A stretch of DNA of 64,000 bases from Xenorhabdus griffiniae (GTDB lineage: Bacteria > Pseudomonadota > Gammaproteobacteria > Enterobacterales > Enterobacteriaceae): positions 1 to 64,000 of the forward strand of contig NZ_LDNM01000021.1 in assembly GCF_001028135.1 (NCBI RefSeq), read 5' to 3'. Made by a program: the position numbers and the translations under genes. The notes beneath the pieces were generated by a model, which was given only the letters and a program-made list of their open reading frames with translations, searched no databases and was not told the DNA's origin. Below are positions 9,680 to 18,978 of the stretch, in pieces. The stretch's first letter is position 1; each line of letters starts with the position of its first letter.

Positions 9680-11845
9680 TTACGGGGTTACTTTTTCTTT
9701 CATCTGCAAGGCCCACAGCCGGGCGTAAAGCCCGTCTAAGGCGAGCAATTGCTCGTGGCTGCCCTGCTCAACGACTTGCCCCTGATCGAGTACTAAAATC
9801 CGATCAGCATGGCGCAAGGTATTTAGGCGATGAGCAACACTGATCACAGTGCGGCCTTGAGCAATGTGCTGCAAGTTAGCTATCACCGCTGCTTCCGATT
9901 CATAATCCAAGGCACTTGTGGCCTCATCCAGCAGCAGAATGCCTGGATTCGTTAGCAAAGCCCTGGCCAGAGCGATACGCTGACGCTGTCCACCAGACAA
10001 GAGCACGCCCTTCTCACCAACCTGCGTGTTGTATCCCTGTGGCAAGCTGCGAATAAACTCGTCTGCTCCAGCCAACGTTGCTACCTGAATCACTTCAGCA
10101 TCACTGGCTTGCGGTCGACATTGACGGATGTTTTCTGCGACCGATCCTGAAAACAGCAAACTCTCTTGTGGTACGACACTCATGTTGCGACGCAGCTCCA
10201 CCGGATCCGCAATCGCTAAGTCGATGCCATCCACTAATACTTGTCCGTGCTGGGGAATATAAAGGCGCTGTAACAACCGCGTCAGGGTGGATTTACCCGA
10301 ACCTGATGGCCCTGTAATACCAACAAATTCACCGGGACTCATTTCGATATTGAGGTTACGCAATACTTCCTGACCTTCCTCGCTGTAGCGAAAGCGTACA
10401 CCTCTGAAACTCACCCCTCCTTGTAATCTGGGGATTGAAGCCAGACCTCCGCTACCGTTTTCTCCCTCTTCATCGAGGATGTCACCGAGCCGCTTCAATG
10501 AGATTAAAGTGTGTTGAAAGTCCTGCCAGACCTGAGCTAAGCGCAGGATCGGTTGGGTAACGTGCTCCGACAGCATATTAAAGGCCACCAGCTCCCCCAG
10601 ACTGAGTTTTCCCTCCATCACCATAATAGCTCCCCACCACAGTAGCAGGGCGGAGGTCAGTTTCTGGATCAGCCCTATTCCCTGTCCGGCGAGGAGTCCT
10701 ACTACTTTGGCGCGAAATGAGGCACGGACAAACGCAGATAGCTGGCGCTCCCAACGGCGCGAGAAACCCACCTCAGTAGCGCTGGTCTTAATCGTTTCAA
10801 TGCCGGTCACTGATTCGATCAGGAAAGCCGTGTTGTCAGCCCTTAACTCATATTCCCGCAATACCCTGGTACGCAGCACAGGTCCAACAACCATCCAGAA
10901 CAGGGAATAGAGCACCAGAGAGCCGAGCACCAGCCATGTTAGCTCAGGGGCATAGAAGAACATCACCGCCACAAACAAGCCGACAAAGGCCAAATCCAGT
11001 ACCATTGTCAGTGCCGAACCGGTAAGAAACTGTTGTATCTGGCTCATTTCGCGCACTCTGGCGATGATTTCTCCCGTTTGACGCTGCCGGAAATAATCCA
11101 ATGGCAGGGTGATTAAATGCTGATAGAGACGACTGGAAAGCTCAGAATTGACTTTACTGGCAAGATTAGCGAACAGCCAGGAGCGGAGAAAACGATAAAC
11201 AGGCTCGCACACGGCCAGGATAAGCATGGCAAATCCCAGCACCTGTAAGCTTGACAGGCTGCGACTGACCAGAACCCTATCGATCACATTCTCGAACAAC
11301 ATAGGGGTGACTAAGGCAACCAACTGTAGCATCAAAGACACGAGGAGCACGTTTCTAAACTGGGCGGCATGTTTACGAATGGAAGGTATAAACCAGCTAA
11401 AGCCGAATTTCTGTCGTTTCGGTTGCTCGACTGCCTCCGCCAGTAACACAACCCTGCCTTGCCAATGGTCAGCAAGAATAGTCCGGGGATAATGTTTCTC
11501 TTTACTCAAGTCTGGCTGATACAAGACAACAAACTCACCTTCAACCCTTTCCAGTACTAACCAACCCTGTTCTGTATCCAATAAGACAGGCAGGGGAAGG
11601 TGTTCGAGACGGCTCATATCTGTGGTGATATAGCGAGCCCTCAATCCGATCCACTGGGCACAACGGCAAAGGTCTTGGTAGTCTGTGTTACCCTGGGTAC
11701 GGGCGAGACGGTGACTCAATAACTTCGGCTCCACTGCCACATTGAAATGGCGGGCGGCGTAGGCCAGAGCCAAAAGACCACTATCTACGACTGTGGACTC
11801 GTCTCCGCTAAATGACTCTAATCGGGTAGATTCGATAGCTGGCAT
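9680..11845 (-). CDS. rtxE: Type I secretion ABC transporter, RtxE/HlyB type
   Basis: Inner-membrane ABC exporter subunit of 721 residues. Residues 1-140 are a C39-like peptidase domain without a catalytic Cys (the usual position reads VVDSGLLALAY), as in HlyB, where the domain binds substrate instead of cutting it. Transmembrane helices span ~160-440. The nucleotide-binding domain has Walker A GPSGSGKST (512-520), signature LSGGQ (616-620) and Walker B ILLLDEATSALD (636-647), so it looks ATPase-competent. Its ATG overlaps the stop of the membrane-fusion gene (TAATG), and the toxin starts 37 bp downstream. Two different ABC genes around one RtxD is the atypical exporter layout known for MARTX toxins. 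The symbol is given by position and could equally be written as an hlyB paralogue. Confidence 0.85.
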   Translation of the reverse strand: MPAIESTRLESFSGDESTVVDSGLLALAYAARHFNVAVEPKLLSHRLARTQGNTDYQDLCRCAQWIGLRARYITTDMSRLEHLPLPVLLDTEQGWLVLERVEGEFVVLYQPDLSKEKHYPRTILADHWQGRVVLLAEAVEQPKRQKFGFSWFIPSIRKHAAQFRNVLLVSLMLQLVALVTPMLFENVIDRVLVSRSLSSLQVLGFAMLILAVCEPVYRFLRSWLFANLASKVNSELSSRLYQHLITLPLDYFRQRQTGEIIARVREMSQIQQFLTGSALTMVLDLAFVGLFVAVMFFYAPELTWLVLGSLVLYSLFWMVVGPVLRTRVLREYELRADNTAFLIESVTGIETIKTSATEVGFSRRWERQLSAFVRASFRAKVVGLLAGQGIGLIQKLTSALLLWWGAIMVMEGKLSLGELVAFNMLSEHVTQPILRLAQVWQDFQHTLISLKRLGDILDEEGENGSGGLASIPRLQGGVSFRGVRFRYSEEGQEVLRNLNIEMSPGEFVGITGPSGSGKSTLTRLLQRLYIPQHGQVLVDGIDLAIADPVELRRNMSVVPQESLLFSGSVAENIRQCRPQASDAEVIQVATLAGADEFIRSLPQGYNTQVGEKGVLLSGGQRQRIALARALLTNPGILLLDEATSALDYESEAAVIANLQHIAQGRTVISVAHRLNTLRHADRILVLDQGQVVEQGSHEQLLALDGLYARLWALQMKEKVTP

Positions 11846-13230
11846 TATCGTTCCTTCAAGGCTTCGGACTGGTACTGTTGCAACGGACTGATCAGGTAGT
11901 CGATTACCCGTCTATCCCCGGTACGGATTTCGGCGGTAACACTCATACCTGCTTGTAATGGGACTTCACGCTCATCCACTGCAACAGAGGTTCGTTCCAT
12001 TCGAACCCGTGCCGGGAATACCAGCCCCAGTTGCTCATCCTTAACTGCATCCTTAGAGACATGAGCCACCTTGCCCCGTACAGTGCCATAACGGGTATAA
12101 GGGAAAGCATCGACCTTAATTTCCACCGGCTGACCTGCGTGCACAAATCCCACATCCTTGTTCAACACCATCACTTCGGCTTCAAACAGAGTATCATCAG
12201 GTACGATCACCATCAGTTGTTGGGCCGATTGCACGACGCCCCCCAGCGTGTGGATCGCCAATTGCTGCACCACACCATCAACCGGTGCCCGCAGGGTATA
12301 CAAGCGCAACCTTTCACGCGTTTTAATTAACTGCTGTGCCATAACAGCGATTGCGGCCTGTGCTTCATTCAACTGGTCATAATATTCACGGTTGATCTTC
12401 GCCAGATAGCGCTCTCGGCTTTCCTGCAATCCCTGATATTGCTCTTCAAGGACAGCCAATTCGGCATGTTGTTGAGAAAGAGAACGTTCTACCTCCAGCC
12501 TTTCTTTCTCTTGCCCCAGTAGCTCAACTTTTGATAGCAGCTTTTTGGCAGCCAGGATCCGGTGCGCTTCAAGACGTACCTTGATATTGGCTGCAAGATG
12601 CTCCAACGCGGAGATGTCGGCACGACGGGCGGACTGGTTCGCCTGATTAATCTTCATTTCGCCATCCAGACCGTTTAGATTGGCAACCACTTCTTTCCAG
12701 ATACTCGCCAGATGCTCTCTCGCTTGCATGGCCTGTGCTGGCGGGATATTTTGCGGAACGACAAAATTTTCGATAGGGGCATCGGTCAGCAGAGCCTGCA
12801 ATCTCGCCTGCTCCAACTGTTTGACGTTAATCTGCGCCTGCAACTCCTTCAATTCAGCTTCAACGCCCAGGGTGTTGAGTTTAATAAGTACATCTCCCGC
12901 TTTTACTTTCTGGCCGTCACGAACTAATATCTCGGCAATTTCACCCGTCTCAAGGGGCTGAATGACCTTCGAATTGCTGGATACAAGTAATTTCCCCACA
13001 GCATTAGCATGGATGTCCAGTCGGCCAACCATTGACCAGACCAAAGCGATTAGCAGTAACAGAGTCAGTGCCCCCGCCGTCAGCCTTGCCCAAGGTGCCG
13101 GAGGGCGTTCGACGATCTCCAGATAGCCAGGCTGAAACTCGTACTCGTCACGGGTACGCTTCGGTGCCTCGGGTGCACAACGTTCTTGACGCCAGGCCAA
13201 AAATACGGTTTTCAGATGCTTGAACGACAT
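11845..13230 (-). CDS. rtxD: Type I secretion membrane-fusion protein, RtxD/HlyD type
   Basis: Periplasmic adaptor that links the ABC exporter to a TolC-type outer-membrane channel. It has a short cytosolic N-terminus, one transmembrane segment (LTAGALTLLLLIALVW), a biotinyl-lipoyl-like half motif (ILVRDGQKVKAGDVLIKL), a long coiled-coil hairpin and the C-terminal beta-barrel (LYTLRAPVDGVV onward). The frame is open up to 13284. The ATG at 13230 is preferred because a perfect AAGGAGGT lies 7 nt upstream and it overlaps the stop of the preceding ABC gene by one base (TGATG). The protein is then 461 residues. The overlaps on both sides indicate translational coupling within the operon. Confidence 0.9.
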   Translation of the reverse strand: MSFKHLKTVFLAWRQERCAPEAPKRTRDEYEFQPGYLEIVERPPAPWARLTAGALTLLLLIALVWSMVGRLDIHANAVGKLLVSSNSKVIQPLETGEIAEILVRDGQKVKAGDVLIKLNTLGVEAELKELQAQINVKQLEQARLQALLTDAPIENFVVPQNIPPAQAMQAREHLASIWKEVVANLNGLDGEMKINQANQSARRADISALEHLAANIKVRLEAHRILAAKKLLSKVELLGQEKERLEVERSLSQQHAELAVLEEQYQGLQESRERYLAKINREYYDQLNEAQAAIAVMAQQLIKTRERLRLYTLRAPVDGVVQQLAIHTLGGVVQSAQQLMVIVPDDTLFEAEVMVLNKDVGFVHAGQPVEIKVDAFPYTRYGTVRGKVAHVSKDAVKDEQLGLVFPARVRMERTSVAVDEREVPLQAGMSVTAEIRTGDRRVIDYLISPLQQYQSEALKER

Positions 13231-15359
13231 CACACCACCTCCTTGCGTAATGCCTGTTGCAACTGCCACAGTCTGGCGTAGCAACCTCCCTTAGCCAGCA
13301 GCTGGTGATGGCTGCCCGATTCAGTGATCCGGCCCTGTTCTAACGTGATTATACGGTCACAATCACGCACTGTAGACAAGCGGTGAGCAATGGTGATAAC
13401 GGTGCGTCCCCGGGAAATCTCAGCCATATTGGCCTGGATTAAGGCTTGAGACTCATCATCAAGGGCGCTTGTCGCCTCGTCGAAAATCAGAATACTGGGG
13501 TTAGCCATCAATGCCCGAGCGATAGCAATGCGTTGGCGCTGCCCCCCGGACAGAGAGCTACCCGCTTCAGCCAGCACGGTGTCATAACCCAGAGGCAACT
13601 GAAGGACAAAATCATGAGCACCCGCTAATTTGGCAGCGGCTATCACTTCCTCCAACGAAGCGGTGGGATCCTTGAGTGCAATGTTATGGCGCACACTGCG
13701 CTTGAACAGGTAATTCTCCTGCAACACAACCCCGATCTGGCTACGCAGGCAGGTGGGATTGAGTTGATGTAGAGGAATGCCATCGAGCAAGATCTCTCCT
13801 CCGTCTGGCGCATAAAGTCTTTGTAGCAGGCGGGCCAGGGTACTTTTTCCTGAGCCGGAAGGACCGACTATTCCCAAAGACTCGCCCGCCCTGATATGCA
13901 GAGTTATCCCTTTCAGTACAGGCTCTTGGTCGGGTTGGTAACGGAACACCAGATTACGCAGCTGTAAATCACCGTTGAGCGGCTTCCGGGGATAAATATC
14001 TCCCTGTACCTGCTCAACAGACAGGTTGAGCATGTCGCCAAGTTTGTCAACAGCGACTCTGGTCAGGACAAACTGCTGCCACAGGTCGATCAACTTAGCG
14101 ATAGGTTGGCTGATGTGTGACACCATCATATTGAACGCGATTAGCTGACCAATGGTGAGTTCCAGAGCAATAACCATATTCGCCCCTAACCAGATAATCC
14201 CGACACTCGTTACTTTCTGTAGCAACATCACTCCGTGGCTGACGAAGCTATTAAGAACCTGAGTACGAAAACTGGCTTCAACCATATTTGCGGTCTGGGA
14301 TTCCCAACGCCGCTGCATATTGGGTTCCACCGCCAGACTTTTGATGGTTTCGACACCGCTAACGGATTCGTTCAAAAAGGAGGTATTGCAGGCCGCAGTC
14401 TGGAACTGCTGTTCAATCCGCTGTTGCAGCGGTTTTGAACTCAGCCAGGCCAACAAGAAATAGAGTGGTAATAACGCTAACACTACGCAAGTCAGAGGCA
14501 ATGACAGCCAGGCCATTACCCCGAAGAAGACAAAGGTGAATGCAACATCCACACATAAGGTCAGCATAGAGCCAGTCAAAAAGTCACGAATACTGTCAAG
14601 CTCTTGCACCCGAGTGATGATAGAGCCTACCTGACGGTGCTTAAAGTAGAGCAGAGGCAGACCCAGCAAATGCCGGAAGAGTTTAACGCCCAAGGCAATA
14701 TCGATGCGGTTAGCGGTATGAGCGAACAAGTATTCACGTAATCCTCGGAGTATCACCTCGAACACCCCTGCCACGATTAGCACTATCACCAGCACATCCA
14801 GGGTGGACAATGCCCTGTGTACCAACACTTTGTCCATCACGACCTGGAAAAGCAAAGGTGCAACAAGAGCAAGTAGTTGCAGCATCAGGGAGAAAATCAG
14901 TACCTCACCGAGGAGGTGGCGGTGATGAATAAAGGCAGGAATAAACCAGGAAACATCGAACCTGTGGCCCCCCTCCCGCAGCTGGATCACTTCGCAACTC
15001 CACCTGGCTTCAAGCTCATCAATAGGAAGTATTTCAGGTGAAGCGGAATAAGGAGACTGGATCAGAGCCTGATCAGGAGAGAGGCGTACTAATACAACAA
15101 ATCCTCCCTGCTTGTCTCGAAAGGCCAAAGGTAACTGTTTTGGTGTCAGCTTATGGAATTTTAAACGGCATAATGCCATATCAACATTATGTATTTTACC
15201 GTATTCTTTGACTGCAAATTTCAGCTTGCTATCAGAGGATAAAGAAGGCGTTTCTTGAGCTTCACCTTTAATCAACTGCAACAATAATCGACAACAGTCA
15301 AGGGCAGAAGACAACGGATCGGTAGATATATTGTCCTTATCAATCGTAGCACCCATCAT
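13230..15359 (-). CDS. rtxB: Type I secretion ABC transporter, RtxB/HlyB type
   Basis: First gene of the toxin-export operon, 709 residues. The N-terminal ~120 residues are a C39-like domain with no active-site Cys in the expected place. Transmembrane helices follow (~150-410), then an ABC domain with Walker A GPSGSGKS (499-506), signature LSGGQRQRIA and Walker B ILIFDEATSALDD. It is clearly related to, but distinct from, the second ABC protein downstream, so a heterodimer is likely. No acyltransferase (RtxC/HlyC) gene accompanies the cluster, and no TolC gene is nearby. Confidence 0.88.
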   Translation of the reverse strand: MMGATIDKDNISTDPLSSALDCCRLLLQLIKGEAQETPSLSSDSKLKFAVKEYGKIHNVDMALCRLKFHKLTPKQLPLAFRDKQGGFVVLVRLSPDQALIQSPYSASPEILPIDELEARWSCEVIQLREGGHRFDVSWFIPAFIHHRHLLGEVLIFSLMLQLLALVAPLLFQVVMDKVLVHRALSTLDVLVIVLIVAGVFEVILRGLREYLFAHTANRIDIALGVKLFRHLLGLPLLYFKHRQVGSIITRVQELDSIRDFLTGSMLTLCVDVAFTFVFFGVMAWLSLPLTCVVLALLPLYFLLAWLSSKPLQQRIEQQFQTAACNTSFLNESVSGVETIKSLAVEPNMQRRWESQTANMVEASFRTQVLNSFVSHGVMLLQKVTSVGIIWLGANMVIALELTIGQLIAFNMMVSHISQPIAKLIDLWQQFVLTRVAVDKLGDMLNLSVEQVQGDIYPRKPLNGDLQLRNLVFRYQPDQEPVLKGITLHIRAGESLGIVGPSGSGKSTLARLLQRLYAPDGGEILLDGIPLHQLNPTCLRSQIGVVLQENYLFKRSVRHNIALKDPTASLEEVIAAAKLAGAHDFVLQLPLGYDTVLAEAGSSLSGGQRQRIAIARALMANPSILIFDEATSALDDESQALIQANMAEISRGRTVITIAHRLSTVRDCDRIITLEQGRITESGSHHQLLAKGGCYARLWQLQQALRKEVV

Positions 15360-15766
15360 GTGATTCCATTCTCATGTTATTGGAAAAATAAACATATTCG
15401 TAAGAGGGTTAATCTAAATTCATTAACGATATCTCTATGGCTGTGAAAAAAAATTTCGCATAGTCAAGATAACCAAGAAATATGATAACCGTCAGTAATA
15501 GTTATCAATACTATAATCATTATCAACTTCAATCCAGAAAAATAATTTAAATTTAAATCAATAAGTTAATTTAAAATGGTCATGTTTGTTATTGGCTTGT
15601 TTCCTATTTTTGCCTGTTTTGTATCTAAATATGGTGCAATAAATAAACCTCGAAGAGAGACTATTTATTGGCAGGAACATCCAGGAAAAATATAAGTCAG
15701 CAATAATCATCATGTCCTGCTACAGGAAACTATATAACATCTCCTTGTACCCGATAGGTTGGATAT
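15360..15766. other. Divergent promoter region between toxin operon and AraC gene
   Basis: 407 AT-rich non-coding bases between the rtxB start and the AraC-type gene. It carries a cluster of GATAAC/GTTATC words (15468, 15484, 15501) and the Fur-like array listed separately. No convincing -35/-10 pair could be fixed for either direction. Confidence 0.5.
15501..15524 (-). promoter_or_regulatory. Candidate Fur box upstream of the toxin operon
   Basis: Read on the minus strand, four adjacent hexamers run GATAAT-GATTAT-AGTATT-GATAAC, close to the GATAAT repeats of Fur sites. The best 19-bp register matches 14 of 19 consensus bases. It lies 142 bp before the rtxB start. Iron control of the toxin is an inference from this match alone. 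Confidence 0.4.
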
Positions 15767-16633
15767 ATGACGATGATTAAACAACGATTGAATGCCCTTC
15801 TTCATTACATTGATGAACATATCGATACACATATGGATGGAGAAAGTTTGAGTAACATTGCAGCTTGTTCTAAATATCACTTTCACAGATTGTTTTCTGC
15901 AACTTATGGTATCGGTGCTGCTGCATATATCAGGCAAATTCGATTGAAAAGAGCGAGTTATAAGTTGGCGTATAACGATGATTCAGTAATAGATATTGCT
16001 CTTGCATGTGGATATGAAAGTCCGGAGGCATTCTCCAGGGCGTTCAAAAGTTCAGTTGGTCAAAGTCCTATTGAGTTCAGAAAAAAACCTGATTGGTCTG
16101 TCTGGCACAGACACTACCAAATCATAAATAATATTAGGACTAAAATGATGAATGAGAAATTATCTCCTGTTGAAGTAAAAATCGTCAATTTTCCAGAAAC
16201 CACCGTGGCAGTTATGGAACATAAAGGTCCATCATCAAATATTGGCAATACAATTAGGGCGTTCAAAGCGTGGAGAATAACGAATAAGTTATCCCCAGAG
16301 CGTCACCGAACTTTTAATTTTGTTTATGCAGATCCCGCAAACATTGACCCGCAAGAGTATCAGTTTGATTTGTGTGTAGAGGTTTCACCAAAGTTTGCGG
16401 TTAAGAATGCAAGAATTGCATTAAAAACAATCCCATCAGGAAAATGTGCTTATATTAGATACACAGGCTCAGATGAGGGAATCACCTCCATAGTCAATTA
16501 TTTGTATACAAATTGGTTATCGGAACACAATCAGGAAGTTCGGGATTTCCCGCTCTTTTTTGAACGCGTAAAGTTGTTCCCAACGGTGACTGAAGCCGAA
16601 GCCGTCACTGATATTTACCTGCCTCTGGCATAA
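15767..16633 (+). CDS. AraC-family regulator with GyrI-like effector domain
   Basis: 288 residues. The N-terminal ~105 residues are an AraC/XylS double helix-turn-helix (SLSNIAACSKYHFHRLFSATYG; IDIALACGYESPEAFSRAFK). Residues ~130-288 resemble the GyrI/SbmC small-molecule-binding fold (VEVKIVNFPETTVAVMEHKGP, then SGKCAYIRYTGSDEGI). Proteins of this build, such as Rob- and BacR-like regulators, sense drug-like or cationic ligands. It is divergent from the toxin operon, so it could regulate it, but no specific site was recognised. An alternative ATG lies 6 nt downstream. Confidence 0.85.
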   Translation: MTMIKQRLNALLHYIDEHIDTHMDGESLSNIAACSKYHFHRLFSATYGIGAAAYIRQIRLKRASYKLAYNDDSVIDIALACGYESPEAFSRAFKSSVGQSPIEFRKKPDWSVWHRHYQIINNIRTKMMNEKLSPVEVKIVNFPETTVAVMEHKGPSSNIGNTIRAFKAWRITNKLSPERHRTFNFVYADPANIDPQEYQFDLCVEVSPKFAVKNARIALKTIPSGKCAYIRYTGSDEGITSIVNYLYTNWLSEHNQEVRDFPLFFERVKLFPTVTEAEAVTDIYLPLA

Positions 16634-16690
16634 GACACCTTGCAAGTTATTGCTACATTAGCCTGTCGTATATTGGCTTAATGATAGCTC

Positions 16691-16726
16691 CAGTCTCTTA
16701 ATCAGACATCTTCGATTAAGAGACTG
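16691..16726 (+). terminator. Stem-loop terminator after AraC gene
   Basis: Perfect 13-bp inverted repeat (CAGTCTCTTAATC and its complement), 10-nt loop, 57 bp after the AraC stop. It is followed by an AT-rich stretch without a clean T-run. Confidence 0.6.
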
Positions 16727-16923
16727 GCTACTCTATTTTAATTCAAAAAAACAGTTTAAAAAACGAACTAACATTTCCCTGGTGTGGGCGAGTAACATTT
16801 TAATTCAAAATAATGAAAATAATTTGTCCACATAGAAGGAGAAGGGTCTCTCTAATCTAACGTCCAGACAAAGTATAAATTTTATCTTATGTTTTGATGA
16901 TGAAATTAATACACCAGACAAAT

Positions 16924-16963
16924 ATCAAAATCAACACATAAAAACACAAATGTTGATTTTGAT
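16924..16963. repeat. 13-bp perfect inverted repeat in intergenic DNA
   Basis: ATCAAAATCAACA and its exact complement are separated by 14 nt in the AT-rich gap between the converging AraC and XRE genes (16634-17161). There is no T-run on either side. It could be an operator or an RNA hairpin; I see nothing else in this gap. Confidence 0.55.
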
Positions 16964-17161
16964 GGTGAATACGTGTGTCATTATTTAAGGATGAATAAAC
17001 AAAAAAACAAATAAGTAAAACTAACCAATTGATATTATTAAATATTATTCAAATCAGAATATATCTGTTCTTAACAACAAGGAAAAAATCAAGAATATTA
17101 TTTGCCTTATACATAGCATGGTTATTAAGCGCTAAGTTGTATAAATATTCATATGATACAT

Positions 17162-17785
17162 CTATGTGATAAGGCCGTTTTTTCCATATCCGAACCTTTC
17201 TTCCATTATGTCTCCAATGATTATCCAATTATCCAAACTCTCTCTATTCGATTCTTTGATATGGAACTGTTGCAGTTTTGGATCGAAACATAGCTTTGGA
17301 TTGTTACTCGTGTAATTACCTCTCCTGATTATTAATAAATCTCCTGAATTATGTTTGCCTGATAAATCATCCTCAAGTAAAACGGCAACAATATTAGGCC
17401 CTGTACCAAAATAATAAGTCAGTTGCCGTCCAACCATCAGGGAGCCTATCTTACTGACCAAAAATTCAGAAGTAATACATTCAGATTGCATAAATAACGG
17501 AACAGCACAGGGATTCATATTCCCTTCATAAGAAATGGTTCCATCCAAACGCTCTTTTTCTGCGATATCAGTTGATTCTATTTCACTATATGATATGCCA
17601 AAGAAATTGGAGATTTTCTGTATTGTGGAAGAGTGAACGTTTTGAACCCTATCTTCTAAGATGTTATAGATAGTCGTACGATTAAGATTTGTTTGCTCAC
17701 AGAGCGATACTCTTGTTTCCCCTCTGGAATCGAGTAAATATTGCAAGTTTTTTCTCAGGTGTTCCATTTTTTTCTTCTTATACAT
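17162..17785 (-). CDS. XRE-type HTH regulator with S24-like C-terminal domain
   Basis: About 207 residues. The N-terminus is a Cro/CI-type helix-turn-helix (VSLCEQTNLNRTTIYNILEDR). The C-terminal half has a strand pattern like the LexA/CI S24 fold (SGDLLIIRRGNY), but the usual catalytic Ser motif is not evident, so self-cleavage is doubtful. The frame opens with GTG at 17791; ATG 17785 is taken as start, and ATG 17767 (with an upstream AAGAAG) is a real alternative. It resembles lambda-repressor-family regulators found alone in Xenorhabdus. No phage genes surround it. Target unknown. Confidence 0.7.
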   Translation of the reverse strand: MYKKKKMEHLRKNLQYLLDSRGETRVSLCEQTNLNRTTIYNILEDRVQNVHSSTIQKISNFFGISYSEIESTDIAEKERLDGTISYEGNMNPCAVPLFMQSECITSEFLVSKIGSLMVGRQLTYYFGTGPNIVAVLLEDDLSGKHNSGDLLIIRRGNYTSNNPKLCFDPKLQQFHIKESNRESLDNWIIIGDIMEERFGYGKNGLIT

Positions 17786-17931
17786 ACTCACGCCCGGAAA
17801 TTTATAACTATATAATTTATATTATTTTTTAGACTAAACTCTTTTTGTAAGCGCAGGAAAGGGTGAAAACCACTCTTGCTATTGAACAGTAAAAGTGATA
17901 ACAGTTTTTTCTTGGGTAGAATCATTTAATA

Positions 17932-18036
17932 TATACCCGATAAACTTCAAGCTGCAATCCGCAAGACGACGCGAGGCCTTATATTTCCCCGCTGCGCGGG
18001 GAAATATAACACGCATCTTGAAGTTGGATTGGTATA
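17932..18036 (+). mobile_element. 105-bp palindromic repeat, copy 1 (MITE-like)
   Basis: TATA-ended 105-bp element. The ends are imperfect inverted repeats (about 20 bp ending in ACTTCAAG), and the centre is a perfect ATATTTCCCCGC hairpin with GC-TGC-GC at the loop. It lies in the 480-bp gap before the PAS-LuxR gene; the rest of that gap is AT-rich with nothing recognised. Confidence 0.85.
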
Positions 18037-18271
18037 GAAAATATTAATCGGGTAAGTTATCTTTTTGGAAAGATGAGCAAAAATAGATAATAAATAGCAT
18101 CAAAGCAGACAAAAACAGATGAAACATGACTTGCAGCGATATTTTAAATTTCAACTTAACAATTACCGTGGAAAATTAACCTTGATGAATATGGAATCAA
18201 TACAAGTAGAAATATATAAATACAAACGTCCTTATTGACAATGAATAAACTAACAATTATTTGAGATAGAG

Positions 18272-18967
18272 ATGAGTTTATCCTATAAAAATAATGAACC
18301 CTATTTCAAGGGGCTAATTGCCATGATGGAACATCTCAGCGATCCTTGGGGTATTAAGGATTTGGATTCCAGACATATCTATATGAATAAAGCGGCTTAT
18401 CTTTACACCAACACACCAGAATACTTTGATATTGAAGGTAAGTTAGACTGTGAATTTCCAACTGATTGGTCTGACGACCAATTTTCACAAGATCTCAAAG
18501 AGCATGACCGGAGAACCGAGGAAGCAAAAGATAGAGTTTCCATTATCGAAACACATTATTGGTACGGGAAAAACAGTTTGGCCCCTTTCATCAGTGAAAA
18601 ATTTCCCGTATATAACGATGAAAAAGAGTGTATCGGGATAGTCTGGAATGCTAAACCATTAAGTAGCTTCTCTCCCTTAAAATACATTAATCGCCACAAA
18701 CCCAGCACTCTCACTACAGAAGCAACTACAAACCTGTTTACTCGTGGTGAGCTGGATATTATCTTCTTCATGCTGCAAAGACGCTCAAATAAGGAAATTG
18801 CCCAAATATACAACGTTAGCCACAAAACGATAGAAAATAGAGTTTACAACATCTATCAAAAAGCGAACGTTCATTCACTCCAGCAATTTGAGGAGTTTTG
18901 CAGACACTTACAATTAGATAGCTATATACCGGAACGTCTAATTGAAAAAGGCGTTCTATTTCTCTAA
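18272..18967 (+). CDS. LuxR-family regulator with PAS-type sensor domain
   Basis: 231 residues. The N-terminal ~140 residues are PAS-like (WGIKDLDSRHIYMNKAAY at the start, IGIVWNAKPL at the end). The C-terminus is a LuxR helix-turn-helix (FTRGELDIIFFMLQRRSNKEIA, then VSHKTIENRVYNIYQKANV). PAS-LuxR solos are strongly expanded in Photorhabdus and Xenorhabdus and are thought to sense host signals. Only 11 bp separate it from the permease gene downstream, so the two probably form an operon. Ligand unknown. Confidence 0.85.
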   Translation: MSLSYKNNEPYFKGLIAMMEHLSDPWGIKDLDSRHIYMNKAAYLYTNTPEYFDIEGKLDCEFPTDWSDDQFSQDLKEHDRRTEEAKDRVSIIETHYWYGKNSLAPFISEKFPVYNDEKECIGIVWNAKPLSSFSPLKYINRHKPSTLTTEATTNLFTRGELDIIFFMLQRRSNKEIAQIYNVSHKTIENRVYNIYQKANVHSLQQFEEFCRHLQLDSYIPERLIEKGVLFL

Positions 18968-18978
18968 AGAAGTCAAAA

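Noticed and set aside
17162-17785. XRE regulator as evidence for a prophage
   Set aside because: CI-like fold, but no integrase, structural, lysis or replication genes nearby and no att-like repeats.
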